DNA of 33,301 nucleotides from assembly GCF_900100045.1 (NCBI RefSeq), contig NZ_FNEA01000037.1:1-33301 (forward strand), read 5' to 3'. A model generated the notes under the pieces. That model saw only the letters and a program-made list of their open reading frames with translations. It was not told the origin of the DNA and did not search any database. This stretch comes from Paracoccus denitrificans (lineage in GTDB: Bacteria > Pseudomonadota > Alphaproteobacteria > Rhodobacterales > Rhodobacteraceae). Numbering within the stretch: the stretch's first letter is position 1; the number at the start of each line of letters is the position of its first letter. Positions 16,768 through 24,717 of the stretch are shown in pieces. The translations under genes were made by a program, and so were the position numbers.

Positions 16768-17724
16768 ATGAAAAAGCCCATGAATCCCGCAGAAACCCCG
16801 CCGATCATCGATGCGCATCACCATCTTTGGGATCTCGATGCGCATGACTATCCCTGGCTGCGGCCGGGCACGCCCAGCATCGTCGGCGACACCGGCGCGA
16901 TCCGCCGCAACTATCTGGCCGGCGATTTCCTGGCCGACAGTGCCGGGCTGAACCTGATCGGCACGGTGCATCTGGATGGCGGATTCGATCCGCGCGACCC
17001 GGTGGGCGAGACGCGCTTCGCCGATGCGGCGCATCGGGCGCATGGCTTTCCGAACGCCATCGTCGGCGCGGTCGATCTGGCGTCGCCCGAGGCGCCGGCG
17101 CTGATCGAGGCGCATCAGGCGGCCTCGCCCCTGTTCCGCGGCGTGCGGCAGATCCTGGCCTGGCACCAGAACCCGCGCCTCAGCTACGGCGTGCGCTGCG
17201 ACCTGATGGACGATCCCGCCTGGCGGCGCGGCTTCGCCCTGCTGGGGCCGGCGGGCCTGTCCTTTGACCTGCAGGTCTTTCCCGGCCAGATGCGCGATGC
17301 CGCCCGGTTGGCGCGCGACTTCCCGGATACGCAGATCGTGCTGAACCAGGCGGGCATGCCCGACGGGCTGATCGACGGCGATCTGCGGGCCTGGCGTGCC
17401 GGCATGGCACGGCTGGCGGAACTGCCTAATGTCAGTGTCAAGGTGTCGGGCCTGGCGATGCTGAAGCCGGACTGGACGCTGACCGAGTTGCGGCATGTCA
17501 TGGATGTGACGGTCGGGGCCTTCGGCGCGGATCGGGTCATGCTGGGTTCGAACTTTCCGGTCGACCGGCTGTTTCGCAGTTATCGCACGATCTTCGACGG
17601 CTATCTCGCCGTGACGCGCGGCTATTCGGTCGCCGAGCGCATGGCGATCCTTTCGGGCACGGCGGTGCGGATCTATCGCCCGGCGGCCCTGTCCCCCCTG
17701 CATGAACGGAACCTCACGGCATGA
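16768..17724 (+). CDS. Amidohydrolase-2 family metal-dependent hydrolase (COG3618-like)
   Basis: TIM-barrel hydrolase or lactonase of 318 residues. It opens with PPIIDAHHHLWDLDAHDYPWL, the metal-binding HxH strand. It has GTVHLDGG, FPDTQIVLNQAGMP, VSVKVSGLAM and VMLGSNFPVDRLF, a pattern of the dicarboxylate/sugar lactonase-like group. At residue 194 a Gln (NQAG) replaces the His usually seen in this motif (NHxG), which could alter metal binding. AAGGA precedes the ATG. The open frame extends far upstream, but that part is the antisense of the LysR gene. It is coupled to the next gene by an ATGA overlap. Lactone or amide substrate unknown. Confidence 0.84.
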   Translation: MKKPMNPAETPPIIDAHHHLWDLDAHDYPWLRPGTPSIVGDTGAIRRNYLAGDFLADSAGLNLIGTVHLDGGFDPRDPVGETRFADAAHRAHGFPNAIVGAVDLASPEAPALIEAHQAASPLFRGVRQILAWHQNPRLSYGVRCDLMDDPAWRRGFALLGPAGLSFDLQVFPGQMRDAARLARDFPDTQIVLNQAGMPDGLIDGDLRAWRAGMARLAELPNVSVKVSGLAMLKPDWTLTELRHVMDVTVGAFGADRVMLGSNFPVDRLFRSYRTIFDGYLAVTRGYSVAERMAILSGTAVRIYRPAALSPLHERNLTA

Positions 17725-18938
17725 CCACGACCCTTTTGAAGAACGCCAGCATCCTCGATGTCGATGCCGGCAGCCTGTCCGCGACCTGCGACGTGCTGAT
17801 CGCCGAGGGGCGCATCGCCGAGGTCGGCAGCCGCGCCAGGACGGCCGAGCGGGTGATCGACCTGAAGGGCCGGACGCTGATGCCCGGGCTGTGCGACGCG
17901 CATGTCCATGTCATCGTGCCGATGAACAGCTTCGCGCTGCTGACGAAATGGTCGCCCTTCTATACCGCGATCCGGGCCATGCCGATTCTGCGGGACATGC
18001 TGATGCGCGGCTTTACCACCGTGCGCGATGCGGGCGGCGCCGATTTTGGCCTGGCGCGCGCGGTCGAGGAGGACCTGATCCCCAGTCCGCGCATCCTCTA
18101 TTCCGGCAAGGCGCTGTCGCAATCGGGCGGCCATGGCGACATGCGGGGCCCGGGCGAGACCGCTTATGACGACCATTACTATGTCCCCAGCCTTGGCCGC
18201 ATCTGCAACGGCGTGGCCGAGGTCCGGGCGGCGGCGCGGGACGAGATCCGGCGCGGCGCGCATCAGGTCAAGTTGATGGTCGGCGGCGGCATCGCCTCCT
18301 ATACCGACCCGATCCATTACGTCCAGTTCTCGCGCGAGGAGATCCGCGCGGCGGTTGAGGAGGCCGAGAACGCCTCGACCTATGTCATGGCGCATGCCTA
18401 TACCAACCGCTGCATCCGGCATGCGGTGGAATGCGGCGTGCGCTCGATCGAGCACGGCAATTTCCTGGACGACGAGACCGCGGCACTGATGCGCGAGTGC
18501 GGGGCCTATCTGGTGCCGACGCTCTCGGCCTATACCACCATGTGGGAGGAAGGCTTGCAGGTCGGCATGCCGGCCGAGCTTCACGCCAAGATCAGGCCGG
18601 TGCTGGACGCCGGGCCGCGGCAACTGGAAATCGCCGCCCGGCATGGCGTGCCCATGGTCTATGGCACCGACCTGATCGGGCCGCTGCACCGCCATCAGTT
18701 GCTGGAGTTCCGCATTCGCGGCGAAGTGCTGCCTGCGGCCGAGGTAATCCGGCAGGCGACCTGCAACGCCGCGGCGCTGTTCAACATGCAGGACCAGATC
18801 GGCCGGGTGAAGGAGGGGCTGCGCGCCGACCTGATTGCGCTGCAAGGCAATCCGCTGGAGGATCTGGATTTGTTGCAGGCGCCCGAGAACCTGTCGCTGA
18901 TCATGAAGGACGGCCGCATCTATCGCGAGGCGGCGTGA
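17721..18938 (+). CDS. Amidohydrolase (imidazolonepropionase/Xaa-Pro dipeptidase-like)
   Basis: Metal-dependent hydrolase of 405 residues. A small beta domain precedes a TIM barrel. Binuclear-centre residues visible are His61 and His63 (DAHVHV), Lys184 (HQVKLMVGGGI, the likely carboxylated lysine), His in VMAHAYTNR, His in RSIEHGNFLDD and Asp in VYGTDLIG. It ends with ADLIALQGNPLEDLDLL, the usual return to the beta domain. This group contains prolidase-like and other amide-hydrolysing enzymes. It is cotranscribed with the 16768 gene and ends seven bases from the convergent EamA gene. Substrate unknown, but all catalytic positions look intact. Confidence 0.86.
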   Translation: MTTTLLKNASILDVDAGSLSATCDVLIAEGRIAEVGSRARTAERVIDLKGRTLMPGLCDAHVHVIVPMNSFALLTKWSPFYTAIRAMPILRDMLMRGFTTVRDAGGADFGLARAVEEDLIPSPRILYSGKALSQSGGHGDMRGPGETAYDDHYYVPSLGRICNGVAEVRAAARDEIRRGAHQVKLMVGGGIASYTDPIHYVQFSREEIRAAVEEAENASTYVMAHAYTNRCIRHAVECGVRSIEHGNFLDDETAALMRECGAYLVPTLSAYTTMWEEGLQVGMPAELHAKIRPVLDAGPRQLEIAARHGVPMVYGTDLIGPLHRHQLLEFRIRGEVLPAAEVIRQATCNAAALFNMQDQIGRVKEGLRADLIALQGNPLEDLDLLQAPENLSLIMKDGRIYREAA

Positions 18939-18945
18939 GTGGCCG

Positions 18946-19815
18946 CTAGGGCCGTGGCCGGCTGCGGGGCAGTGCGACGGCGATACCGCCCATGAGGATC
19001 AGCCCGATCCCCAGCAGCGCCGGCGCATCGGGATATTGCCCCAGCACCACCATGCCCAGGATGGTCGCATAGACCAGGATGCTGTAGCGGAAGGGCGAGA
19101 CGAAGCCGCTTCCCCCCGTCGCGGTGGCCAGTGCCAGGAAGACATAACCAACGGCTATGGCCGTCGCCGCCAGTACCAGCAGCCCGACCTGCACGGGCTC
19201 CGGCGCGACCGCTCCGCCGGTTGCCAACGCGCCCAATCCGAAAAGGCTGGTGCAGACCGCGCTCAGCAGCGCCAGGCAGATGGGCGAGGGCATCAGGCTG
19301 CCCCGCATCAGCAGGTCGCGTGCGACCGAACACAGGACCGCGACGACGACCGCCAGCGCATGCGGGTCGAGCATGGCACCGTCGGGCCGGATCACCAACA
19401 GCACGCCGGCAAAGCCCAGGGCGGTGCCGATCCAGCCGCTGCGCGGGATCGCCTCGCGCAGCAGGGCGGCGCTGGCCAGCATGAACACGATGGGGGTCAT
19501 CTGGTAGATCGCGGCTGCGTTGGCCAGCGACAGGCCGGTTAGTGCATGGACATAGCTGATCGTGGCGCCGGTATCCAGCAATGCGCGCAGCATTGCCCGG
19601 CCCGTGAGGCTGGCGCGGATCTGCCAGATCTCGCGGCGCAGCGCCAGCAATCCCAGCAAGAGCAGCACGGCCATGGCCGACCTGATGGCCAGGATCATCG
19701 CGGCGGGGAGGTGCGCGGCGACCAACTTGACCATCAGGTCGTTCAGCCCGTAACCGGCCATCGCCAGCAGCATGAAGCCGGCGCCGCGCCAGTTGTCGGA
19801 CCTTGCAGTCGGCAT
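18946..19815 (-). CDS. EamA/DMT-family transporter
   Basis: Membrane protein of 289 residues with about ten membrane segments in two EamA repeats (GAGFMLLAMAGYGLNDLMVK opens the first, VVVAVLCSVARDLLMRGSL the second). Its ATG shares one base with the preceding stop (TGATG at 19815), so it is translationally coupled as the last gene of the eight-gene operon starting at 25740. It may move the pathway substrate, or export a product or by-product. Drug/metabolite transporters vary widely, so the substrate is not predicted. Confidence 0.85.
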   Translation of the reverse strand: MPTARSDNWRGAGFMLLAMAGYGLNDLMVKLVAAHLPAAMILAIRSAMAVLLLLGLLALRREIWQIRASLTGRAMLRALLDTGATISYVHALTGLSLANAAAIYQMTPIVFMLASAALLREAIPRSGWIGTALGFAGVLLVIRPDGAMLDPHALAVVVAVLCSVARDLLMRGSLMPSPICLALLSAVCTSLFGLGALATGGAVAPEPVQVGLLVLAATAIAVGYVFLALATATGGSGFVSPFRYSILVYATILGMVVLGQYPDAPALLGIGLILMGGIAVALPRSRPRP

Positions 19816-20129
19816 CAGCGCAGCGGGGAAAACGGCGCCGGTGCCAGGATGCGGACGGTCTGGACCTCTATCATGCCCTTGATCGCCGCCAGATAGGCCG
19901 GCCAGTCTGGATCGCCCAACATGGCTGCCCGCCGCGCGCTGCGCTGCGCGTAATCGTCATGGCGCCACATCGAGACGACATGGTTCAACTCGCCGATATC
20001 GGTGGTGAAGAAGCCCACCGGCTCGCCCAGATGCTTGCGCTGCACCGGCAGGCCGAGCGTTTCATAAGCCTGCAGGAAAGGCCCGGTCATGCCTTGCACG
20101 ATGCGATAGTCGCGTTCCTCGAGGATCAT
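19815..20129 (-). CDS. NIPSNAP-family protein
   Basis: Small protein of 104 residues from ATG 20129. The sequence MILEERDYRIVQGMTGPFLQAYETLG and NHVVSMWRHDDYAQRSARRAAM is typical of NIPSNAP ferredoxin-like dimeric alpha/beta-barrel proteins. The open frame extends to 20156, inside the SDR gene; 20129 lies just after the SDR stop and fits the operon spacing. NIPSNAP proteins commonly accompany catabolic operons, but their biochemical role is poorly defined. It may be an accessory or isomerase-like protein here. Confidence 0.8.
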   Translation of the reverse strand: MILEERDYRIVQGMTGPFLQAYETLGLPVQRKHLGEPVGFFTTDIGELNHVVSMWRHDDYAQRSARRAAMLGDPDWPAYLAAIKGMIEVQTVRILAPAPFSPLR

Positions 20130-20133
20130 CGCA

Positions 20134-20895
20134 TCACCAGATCGAGGCGCCGCCATCCACGGTCAGCATGGTGCCGACGGCGAAGCGGGCGCGGTCCGAG
20201 GCCAGCCAGACGATGGCCGAGGCGATGTCGTCGGGCTCGCCCCAGCTGTTCGAGGGCGCGCGGGCGCGCAGCCCTGCCTTGAACGCCTCGGGATCGGGAA
20301 CCTGTGTCAGCATCTTGTTGTAATAGTTGGACCAGATCACGCCCGGCGCCACCGAGTTCACGCGGATGTTGTCCGCTGCGAAGTCCAGCGCCATGGCGCG
20401 GGTCAGCGAGGCGACGCCGCCCTTGGCCGCGACATAGGCGGCGCGGTCCCGGATCGCCATCGCCATGGCGATGTTCGAGGCGGTGTTGACGATGGCGCCG
20501 CCGCCGCGCTTGCGCAGCTCCGGCACGGCATATTTGCTGCACAGGTAGACGCCTGTCAGGTTCACGTCGATGATGCTGCGCCAATCGTTCTCGTCCTGGG
20601 TCTCGACGGTGCCCAGCGAGCCGCGCCCGGCATTGTTCACCAGAACGTCCAGCCCGCCGAACTCGGCTACGGTGAAATCGACCATGGCCTTGCAAGCCTC
20701 GGCCTTGGAGACGTCGACGGTGAAGGCACGGGCGTTCTCGCCCAGCTCGGCCGCGACCTGTTCGGCAGCATCGCCCAGATAGTCGGCGACCACGACCCTG
20801 GCGCCTTCCTCGATAAACAGCTTCGCCGTGGCGGCGCCGATGCCGGCGCCGGCGCCGGTGATCAGGACAACCTTGTCCTTGAGATGCATATCCAT
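20134..20895 (-). CDS. Short-chain dehydrogenase/reductase (SDR)
   Basis: NAD(P)-dependent oxidoreductase of 253 residues. The Rossmann motif TGAGAGIG is near residue 14, the NAG motif appears as VNNAGRG, and the catalytic YxxxK is in AAYVAAKGG. The C-terminus carries VGTMLTVDGG. An Asp in VVVADYL after beta-2 suggests NAD preference. The candidate catalytic Ser (TASNIAMAMAI) is 14 residues before the Tyr rather than the common 13, a small insertion. GGAGGT seven bases before ATG 20895 fixes the start. It oxidises or reduces an intermediate of the operon's pathway. Confidence 0.88.
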   Translation of the reverse strand: MDMHLKDKVVLITGAGAGIGAATAKLFIEEGARVVVADYLGDAAEQVAAELGENARAFTVDVSKAEACKAMVDFTVAEFGGLDVLVNNAGRGSLGTVETQDENDWRSIIDVNLTGVYLCSKYAVPELRKRGGGAIVNTASNIAMAMAIRDRAAYVAAKGGVASLTRAMALDFAADNIRVNSVAPGVIWSNYYNKMLTQVPDPEAFKAGLRARAPSNSWGEPDDIASAIVWLASDRARFAVGTMLTVDGGASIW

Positions 20896-20898
20896 GGT

Positions 20899-21696
20899 TC
20901 AAACCTCCAGAGAGCTGAAATGACGCAACACCGCCTGTTCGACGCTGAGCGCCGCAAGCCAGGAGGTTTTCGGGTTTTCGGGCAGCGGCTTGTTGTTCAG
21001 CAGGATGTGGAAGCTGCCGAAGGCGCCTTTGGCTTCCAGTTCATGCGTGTTGCCGGATGCGGCGGGATCGGCGATCAGCCGCACTCTGGTGCCCTTGAAA
21101 CCAAGCCCCGCCAAAGCCACGGCGGCTGTGACGTTGGTATTCTTGGGGTAGTCGCGGGCGGCCTCGACGGCATCGCCCTCGTAGAAGACGGTCGCCTCCT
21201 TGAGGTTCGGCAGGTCCAGAAGCCGTTCTGCCGGCGTGCCCTTCCATGCTGTGGGAGGTTTCCTGCCGATATAGGCGACGCTGTCGAGCCCGGCGAGCTT
21301 GGCCGAGCGCAACACGTCGAGCCCGCCAATGGCACCCGAGACCGCGATGGCGCGCGCACGGCCCGTCTTGGCCGCCGCCTCGATCCGCGCCACGGTTCCG
21401 GCATCGCCAAGCGCGCCGATCGAGACGATCACCACGTCTATACCCGCTTCCAGAAGCTGCGGCACGGTTTCGCGCACGGCCGCATGCGTGGCGCATTCGA
21501 TGACCAGATCGGGCCTGGCCGCGATCAGGTCGTCGACGCTGTTCCAGCGCCGCATCCCCGCGGGGGCGTCGGTCGGCAGGTGCTCGGGCAACAGGAAGCC
21601 GCCCAGGCGCAGGCCGCTGCCGCCCTTTTCCAGCGACGCGGCAAGGCTGCGCGCCATGGCGCCGAAACCGATCGAAACGATGAGCGGAGAGGTCAT
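20899..21696 (-). CDS. nadX: Aspartate dehydrogenase (NadX family)
   Basis: NAD(P)-dependent oxidative deamination of L-aspartate to iminoaspartate/oxaloacetate; 265 residues, the family length. The N-terminal nucleotide-binding motif is IGFGAMARSL, and the diagnostic segments ARDYPKNTNVTAA and ADPAASGNTHEL form the active-site domain. No quinolinate synthase (NadA) or NadC gene lies nearby, so a catabolic rather than NAD-biosynthetic role is likely. It might act on an aspartate-like pathway intermediate instead. ATG overlaps the hydrolase stop by four bases. Confident in family, less so in the true substrate. Confidence 0.85.
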   Translation of the reverse strand: MTSPLIVSIGFGAMARSLAASLEKGGSGLRLGGFLLPEHLPTDAPAGMRRWNSVDDLIAARPDLVIECATHAAVRETVPQLLEAGIDVVIVSIGALGDAGTVARIEAAAKTGRARAIAVSGAIGGLDVLRSAKLAGLDSVAYIGRKPPTAWKGTPAERLLDLPNLKEATVFYEGDAVEAARDYPKNTNVTAAVALAGLGFKGTRVRLIADPAASGNTHELEAKGAFGSFHILLNNKPLPENPKTSWLAALSVEQAVLRHFSSLEV

Positions 21697-22490
21697 ATGT
21701 CGATCTCCTTGAGAAAACCGGCCAGCAGCGCCGCGTAGGGCGCCGGATAGGCCCTGGGAAAGAAATGCCCGCCCGGAAGCGAGGCAAGCCGCGCGCCCGG
21801 TATCGCCGCCGCCAGCCGCTCCGACGAGGCGAAGGGGATCAGCGCGTCGTCGCTGCCGCCTATCACCAGCGTCGGCGCGGTGATCCGGCCCAGCCGGTCG
21901 AATACATCATGCTCCATCAGCATGCGGATGCGGGCGGCCTGCACCGCGATCGGTTGCAGGCGGGCCTCGGCCTGCTCAAGCTCGGCGTCCAGCGCGGCGC
22001 GATTGGCCTCGATCCAGCCGGCGTCATGGCCGAGTGCCTGGGTCAGCTTGTGATAGGCGATCGGCCCGGCCTGTTCCAGCAGCGCCAGCCGGGCCTGGAA
22101 CAGCCGGGTGAAACGGGTATCCACCCGTTCCCATGTGCCGCTGAGCACGAGGCCGGCGACGCGCTCGGGCGCCTCGACCGCCAGGGTCTGCGCGATCATA
22201 CCGCCGGTCGAATGTCCGACGACATGAGCACGCGGGATATGCAGATCGTCCAGCACGCCCAGAACGTCCCGCATGATGCGAGGGATGGAATAGCCGCCCG
22301 TGGGCCGATCGCTGGCGCCGGCGCCGCGATGGTCGATGCGGATCAACCGGTAATCGTTTTCAAGTGTGGAGGCGACCCCTTGCCAGAATCCGGCCTCGCC
22401 GCCCAGGCCCGGAATCAGCAGGCAAGGGGGGCCGTTGCCGTCCAGCTGGCAATGGATGCGGCAGCCGTCATCGGCGACATGGACCGGCAT
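21693..22490 (-). CDS. Alpha/beta hydrolase
   Basis: Serine hydrolase of 265 residues. The nucleophile elbow is VGHSTGGM, the acid is in GGSDDALIPF, and the histidine is in PGGHFFP; the oxyanion region is IPGLGGEAGFW. The open frame runs upstream through the cupin gene to 22670, but ATG 22490 with GGAG overlapping the cupin end is the natural start, five bases after the cupin stop. The fold covers esterases, lactonases, amidases and C-C hydrolases; the placement between a cupin and an aspartate dehydrogenase suggests cleavage of an ester, lactone or amide intermediate. Confidence 0.87.
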   Translation of the reverse strand: MPVHVADDGCRIHCQLDGNGPPCLLIPGLGGEAGFWQGVASTLENDYRLIRIDHRGAGASDRPTGGYSIPRIMRDVLGVLDDLHIPRAHVVGHSTGGMIAQTLAVEAPERVAGLVLSGTWERVDTRFTRLFQARLALLEQAGPIAYHKLTQALGHDAGWIEANRAALDAELEQAEARLQPIAVQAARIRMLMEHDVFDRLGRITAPTLVIGGSDDALIPFASSERLAAAIPGARLASLPGGHFFPRAYPAPYAALLAGFLKEIDI

Positions 22491-22495
22491 CGGGT

Positions 22496-23041
22496 TTACT
22501 CCGGCCGGCGCTGGTCGGTGGGCTGCGGTGCGAAGGCGGTGCGGCGCTCGATCTCCAGCACGTTGTCGGGGCGGGGGAAGGGCGTCGGATCGGGCTCTCC
22601 GGGGATCACCGGCCGGCCGACCTCTTCGAAGAACACCTCCAGCCCGTTGGGCTGGATGAACCACAACCAATGCAGCTCGGCATCGGAGTTGTTGATGAAC
22701 ATGTGGCGGCGGTTCCTGCCGACAAAGATCGTCACGCCCGGCTCGATCGTATATTCGACGCCGTCCACCACGGCCTTGCCGGTGCCGCGGATGAAATGAA
22801 GTGCTTCGTCATGTTCGGGGTGCGAATGCTCGCGCACATAGCCGCCGGGCGGCAGGGTTTGGGTGCCGATGCTGAACGGGCTTTGGATATCGACGAATTC
22901 CGGCGCGATGCGGACCGAGATATTGCCGTTGGCGGGCACGGGCTGGTAGAAATTCTTGCCCTCTTGCGGGCCGAGAACCAGCACCTGGCCCAGGTTGTTT
23001 TCGGGATCGGCGGCCCATTCGGGTTTTTTCGGCGGGATCAT
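22496..23041 (-). CDS. Cupin-domain protein
   Basis: Protein of 181 residues with one cupin barrel. Metal-binding motif 1 is REHSHPEHDEALHFIRGTG and motif 2 includes GRNRRHMFINN, giving the usual His/His/Glu/His set. A C-terminal tail of about 50 residues is proline-rich and non-cupin (FEEVGRPVIPGEPDPTPFP). Its start overlaps the GMC stop (ATGA, 23038-23041). It may be an isomerase, a dioxygenase or a ligand-binding accessory; the sequence does not decide. Confidence 0.82.
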   Translation of the reverse strand: MIPPKKPEWAADPENNLGQVLVLGPQEGKNFYQPVPANGNISVRIAPEFVDIQSPFSIGTQTLPPGGYVREHSHPEHDEALHFIRGTGKAVVDGVEYTIEPGVTIFVGRNRRHMFINNSDAELHWLWFIQPNGLEVFFEEVGRPVIPGEPDPTPFPRPDNVLEIERRTAFAPQPTDQRRPE

Positions 23042-24705
23042 GCTGCATCTCCTTCGGGGCGGTAATAAGGGGCTTCCGAGCGCGGCAGAGGCTGCTTGCC
23101 CAGCACGACGTCGGACAGTTTCTCGGCCATCATGATGACGGGCGCATTCAGGTTGCCGCTGACGATTTCCGGCATGATCGAGGCATCGACCACGCGCAGG
23201 TTGTCGAACCCATGCACCCGCGCCTGGGCATCGACCACGGAGTTGTCGTCATTGCCCATGCGGGCCGAGCAGCTGGGGTGATAGTTCGTCCCAGCCTCCT
23301 GGCGTAGGAACTCCATGATCTGCTCATCTGTCTGGAGTTGCTTGCCGGGCGTGACTTCTTCGCCGCGATAGGGGGCCCAGGCCGGCTGCGAGACGACATG
23401 CCGGATGGCGCGCACGGCGTCGATGGCGTCGCGGCGGTCCTCCTCATGCGCGAAATAGTTGAACACGAAGCGCGGCGCGGACAGCGGGTTGGCGTCGCGC
23501 AGCCACACCCGGCCCTCGCTTTTCGGCCGCATCAGGCTGAAGAAATACTGGAAGCCGTTCTCCAACTTGACGCTGCCGTGCTGCATCTCGCCCAGCATGG
23601 GGACAAATTCAAATTGCACGTTCGGCACGGCGATTTCCGGCCGGGTGCGCATGAAGACGCCGACCTCGAAGAAATTCGTGGCGCCGAGGCCCTTCTTGGC
23701 CAGCAGCCATTGCAGGCCCAGCTTGAGCTTGCCGAAGTTGTTCAGGTGCCGGGCGGCCGAGACGTTCTGCGTGGCGCGATACTGCACCGGCGCGGCGACA
23801 TGGTCCTTAAGCCCTGCGCCCACGCCCGGCATGTCGGCCAGCACCTCGATGCCGACGCTGCGCAGCATGTCAGCCGGGCCGATGCCGGAAAGCTGCAAGA
23901 GTTGCGGCGAGTTCAGCGCGCCGGCGCAAAGGATGATCTCGCCGTCGATCTCGACCGACTGCCGCTCGCCATTGACGAGGATGTCGGCACGGGTCGCCCG
24001 CCTGTTCGAGAAATTGATCTTCAGCAGTCGGCCGCCCACCACCACGTCCAAGTTGGGCTGGTTGCCGCGGGCGTGGATATAGCCTTGCGAACTGCTCCAG
24101 CGGATGCCCTTGCCGACATTGCGCTGAGTGATGTGCACGCCCTCCTGACGATAGGCATTGTGATCCTCGACATGCCGCATGCCGGCCTGCTTGGCGGATT
24201 GGATGAAGGCGTCGTAGAGTGGGCCTTCGGCCTTGCAGGTCTCCACCAGCATCGGGCCCTTGTCGCCGCGATAGTCGTTGGCGCCCTTGTCGAAGCTTTC
24301 GGCGCGGCGGAAATAGGGCAGGATCTCGGCATAGGACCAGCCCTCCAGCCCCATCGCCGCCCAGTTGTCGTAATCCCAGGGATTGCCGCGCACCCAGTTC
24401 ATGCCGTTGATCGAGGATGAGCCGCCCAGAACCTTGCCGCGCGCTTCAAGGATGGTGCGGCCGTTCAGGCCCGGCTCGGGCTCGGATTCGAAGCGCCAGT
24501 TGAAACGGTCGCTGCCCAGCGGCAGCCCCAGGGCGGCGGGCATGCGGATGTGGATATGCTGGTCCGAGGGGCCGGCCTCGAGCAGCAGGACGCGGTTCTT
24601 GCCGTCCTCGGCCAGGCGGGCGGCCATGACGCTGCCCGCAGAGCCGGAACCGATGACGACGTAATCGTATTTCTTGCGCTTCGGGGCGCGCAGAAGCGTG
24701 GCCAT
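23038..24705 (-). CDS. GMC-family oxidoreductase (choline dehydrogenase-like)
   Basis: FAD enzyme of 555 residues, oxidising an alcohol to an aldehyde. It begins with KYDYVVIGSGSAGSVMAARL, has LLLEAGPSDQH, the GMC signature region ARGKVLGGSSSINGM, and catalytic blocks GTNYHPSCSARMG and SGNLNAPVIMMAEK (His and Asn). It is in the BetA/alcohol-dehydrogenase-like branch and lacks a signal peptide. AAGGA precedes the start, 12 bases after the racemase-family stop. The aldehyde dehydrogenase at 31275, under the same operator type, could oxidise its product. It is distinct from the paralogue at 10813. Confidence 0.88.
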   Translation of the reverse strand: MATLLRAPKRKKYDYVVIGSGSAGSVMAARLAEDGKNRVLLLEAGPSDQHIHIRMPAALGLPLGSDRFNWRFESEPEPGLNGRTILEARGKVLGGSSSINGMNWVRGNPWDYDNWAAMGLEGWSYAEILPYFRRAESFDKGANDYRGDKGPMLVETCKAEGPLYDAFIQSAKQAGMRHVEDHNAYRQEGVHITQRNVGKGIRWSSSQGYIHARGNQPNLDVVVGGRLLKINFSNRRATRADILVNGERQSVEIDGEIILCAGALNSPQLLQLSGIGPADMLRSVGIEVLADMPGVGAGLKDHVAAPVQYRATQNVSAARHLNNFGKLKLGLQWLLAKKGLGATNFFEVGVFMRTRPEIAVPNVQFEFVPMLGEMQHGSVKLENGFQYFFSLMRPKSEGRVWLRDANPLSAPRFVFNYFAHEEDRRDAIDAVRAIRHVVSQPAWAPYRGEEVTPGKQLQTDEQIMEFLRQEAGTNYHPSCSARMGNDDNSVVDAQARVHGFDNLRVVDASIMPEIVSGNLNAPVIMMAEKLSDVVLGKQPLPRSEAPYYRPEGDAA

Positions 24706-24717
24706 GAGGCGGTCCTT

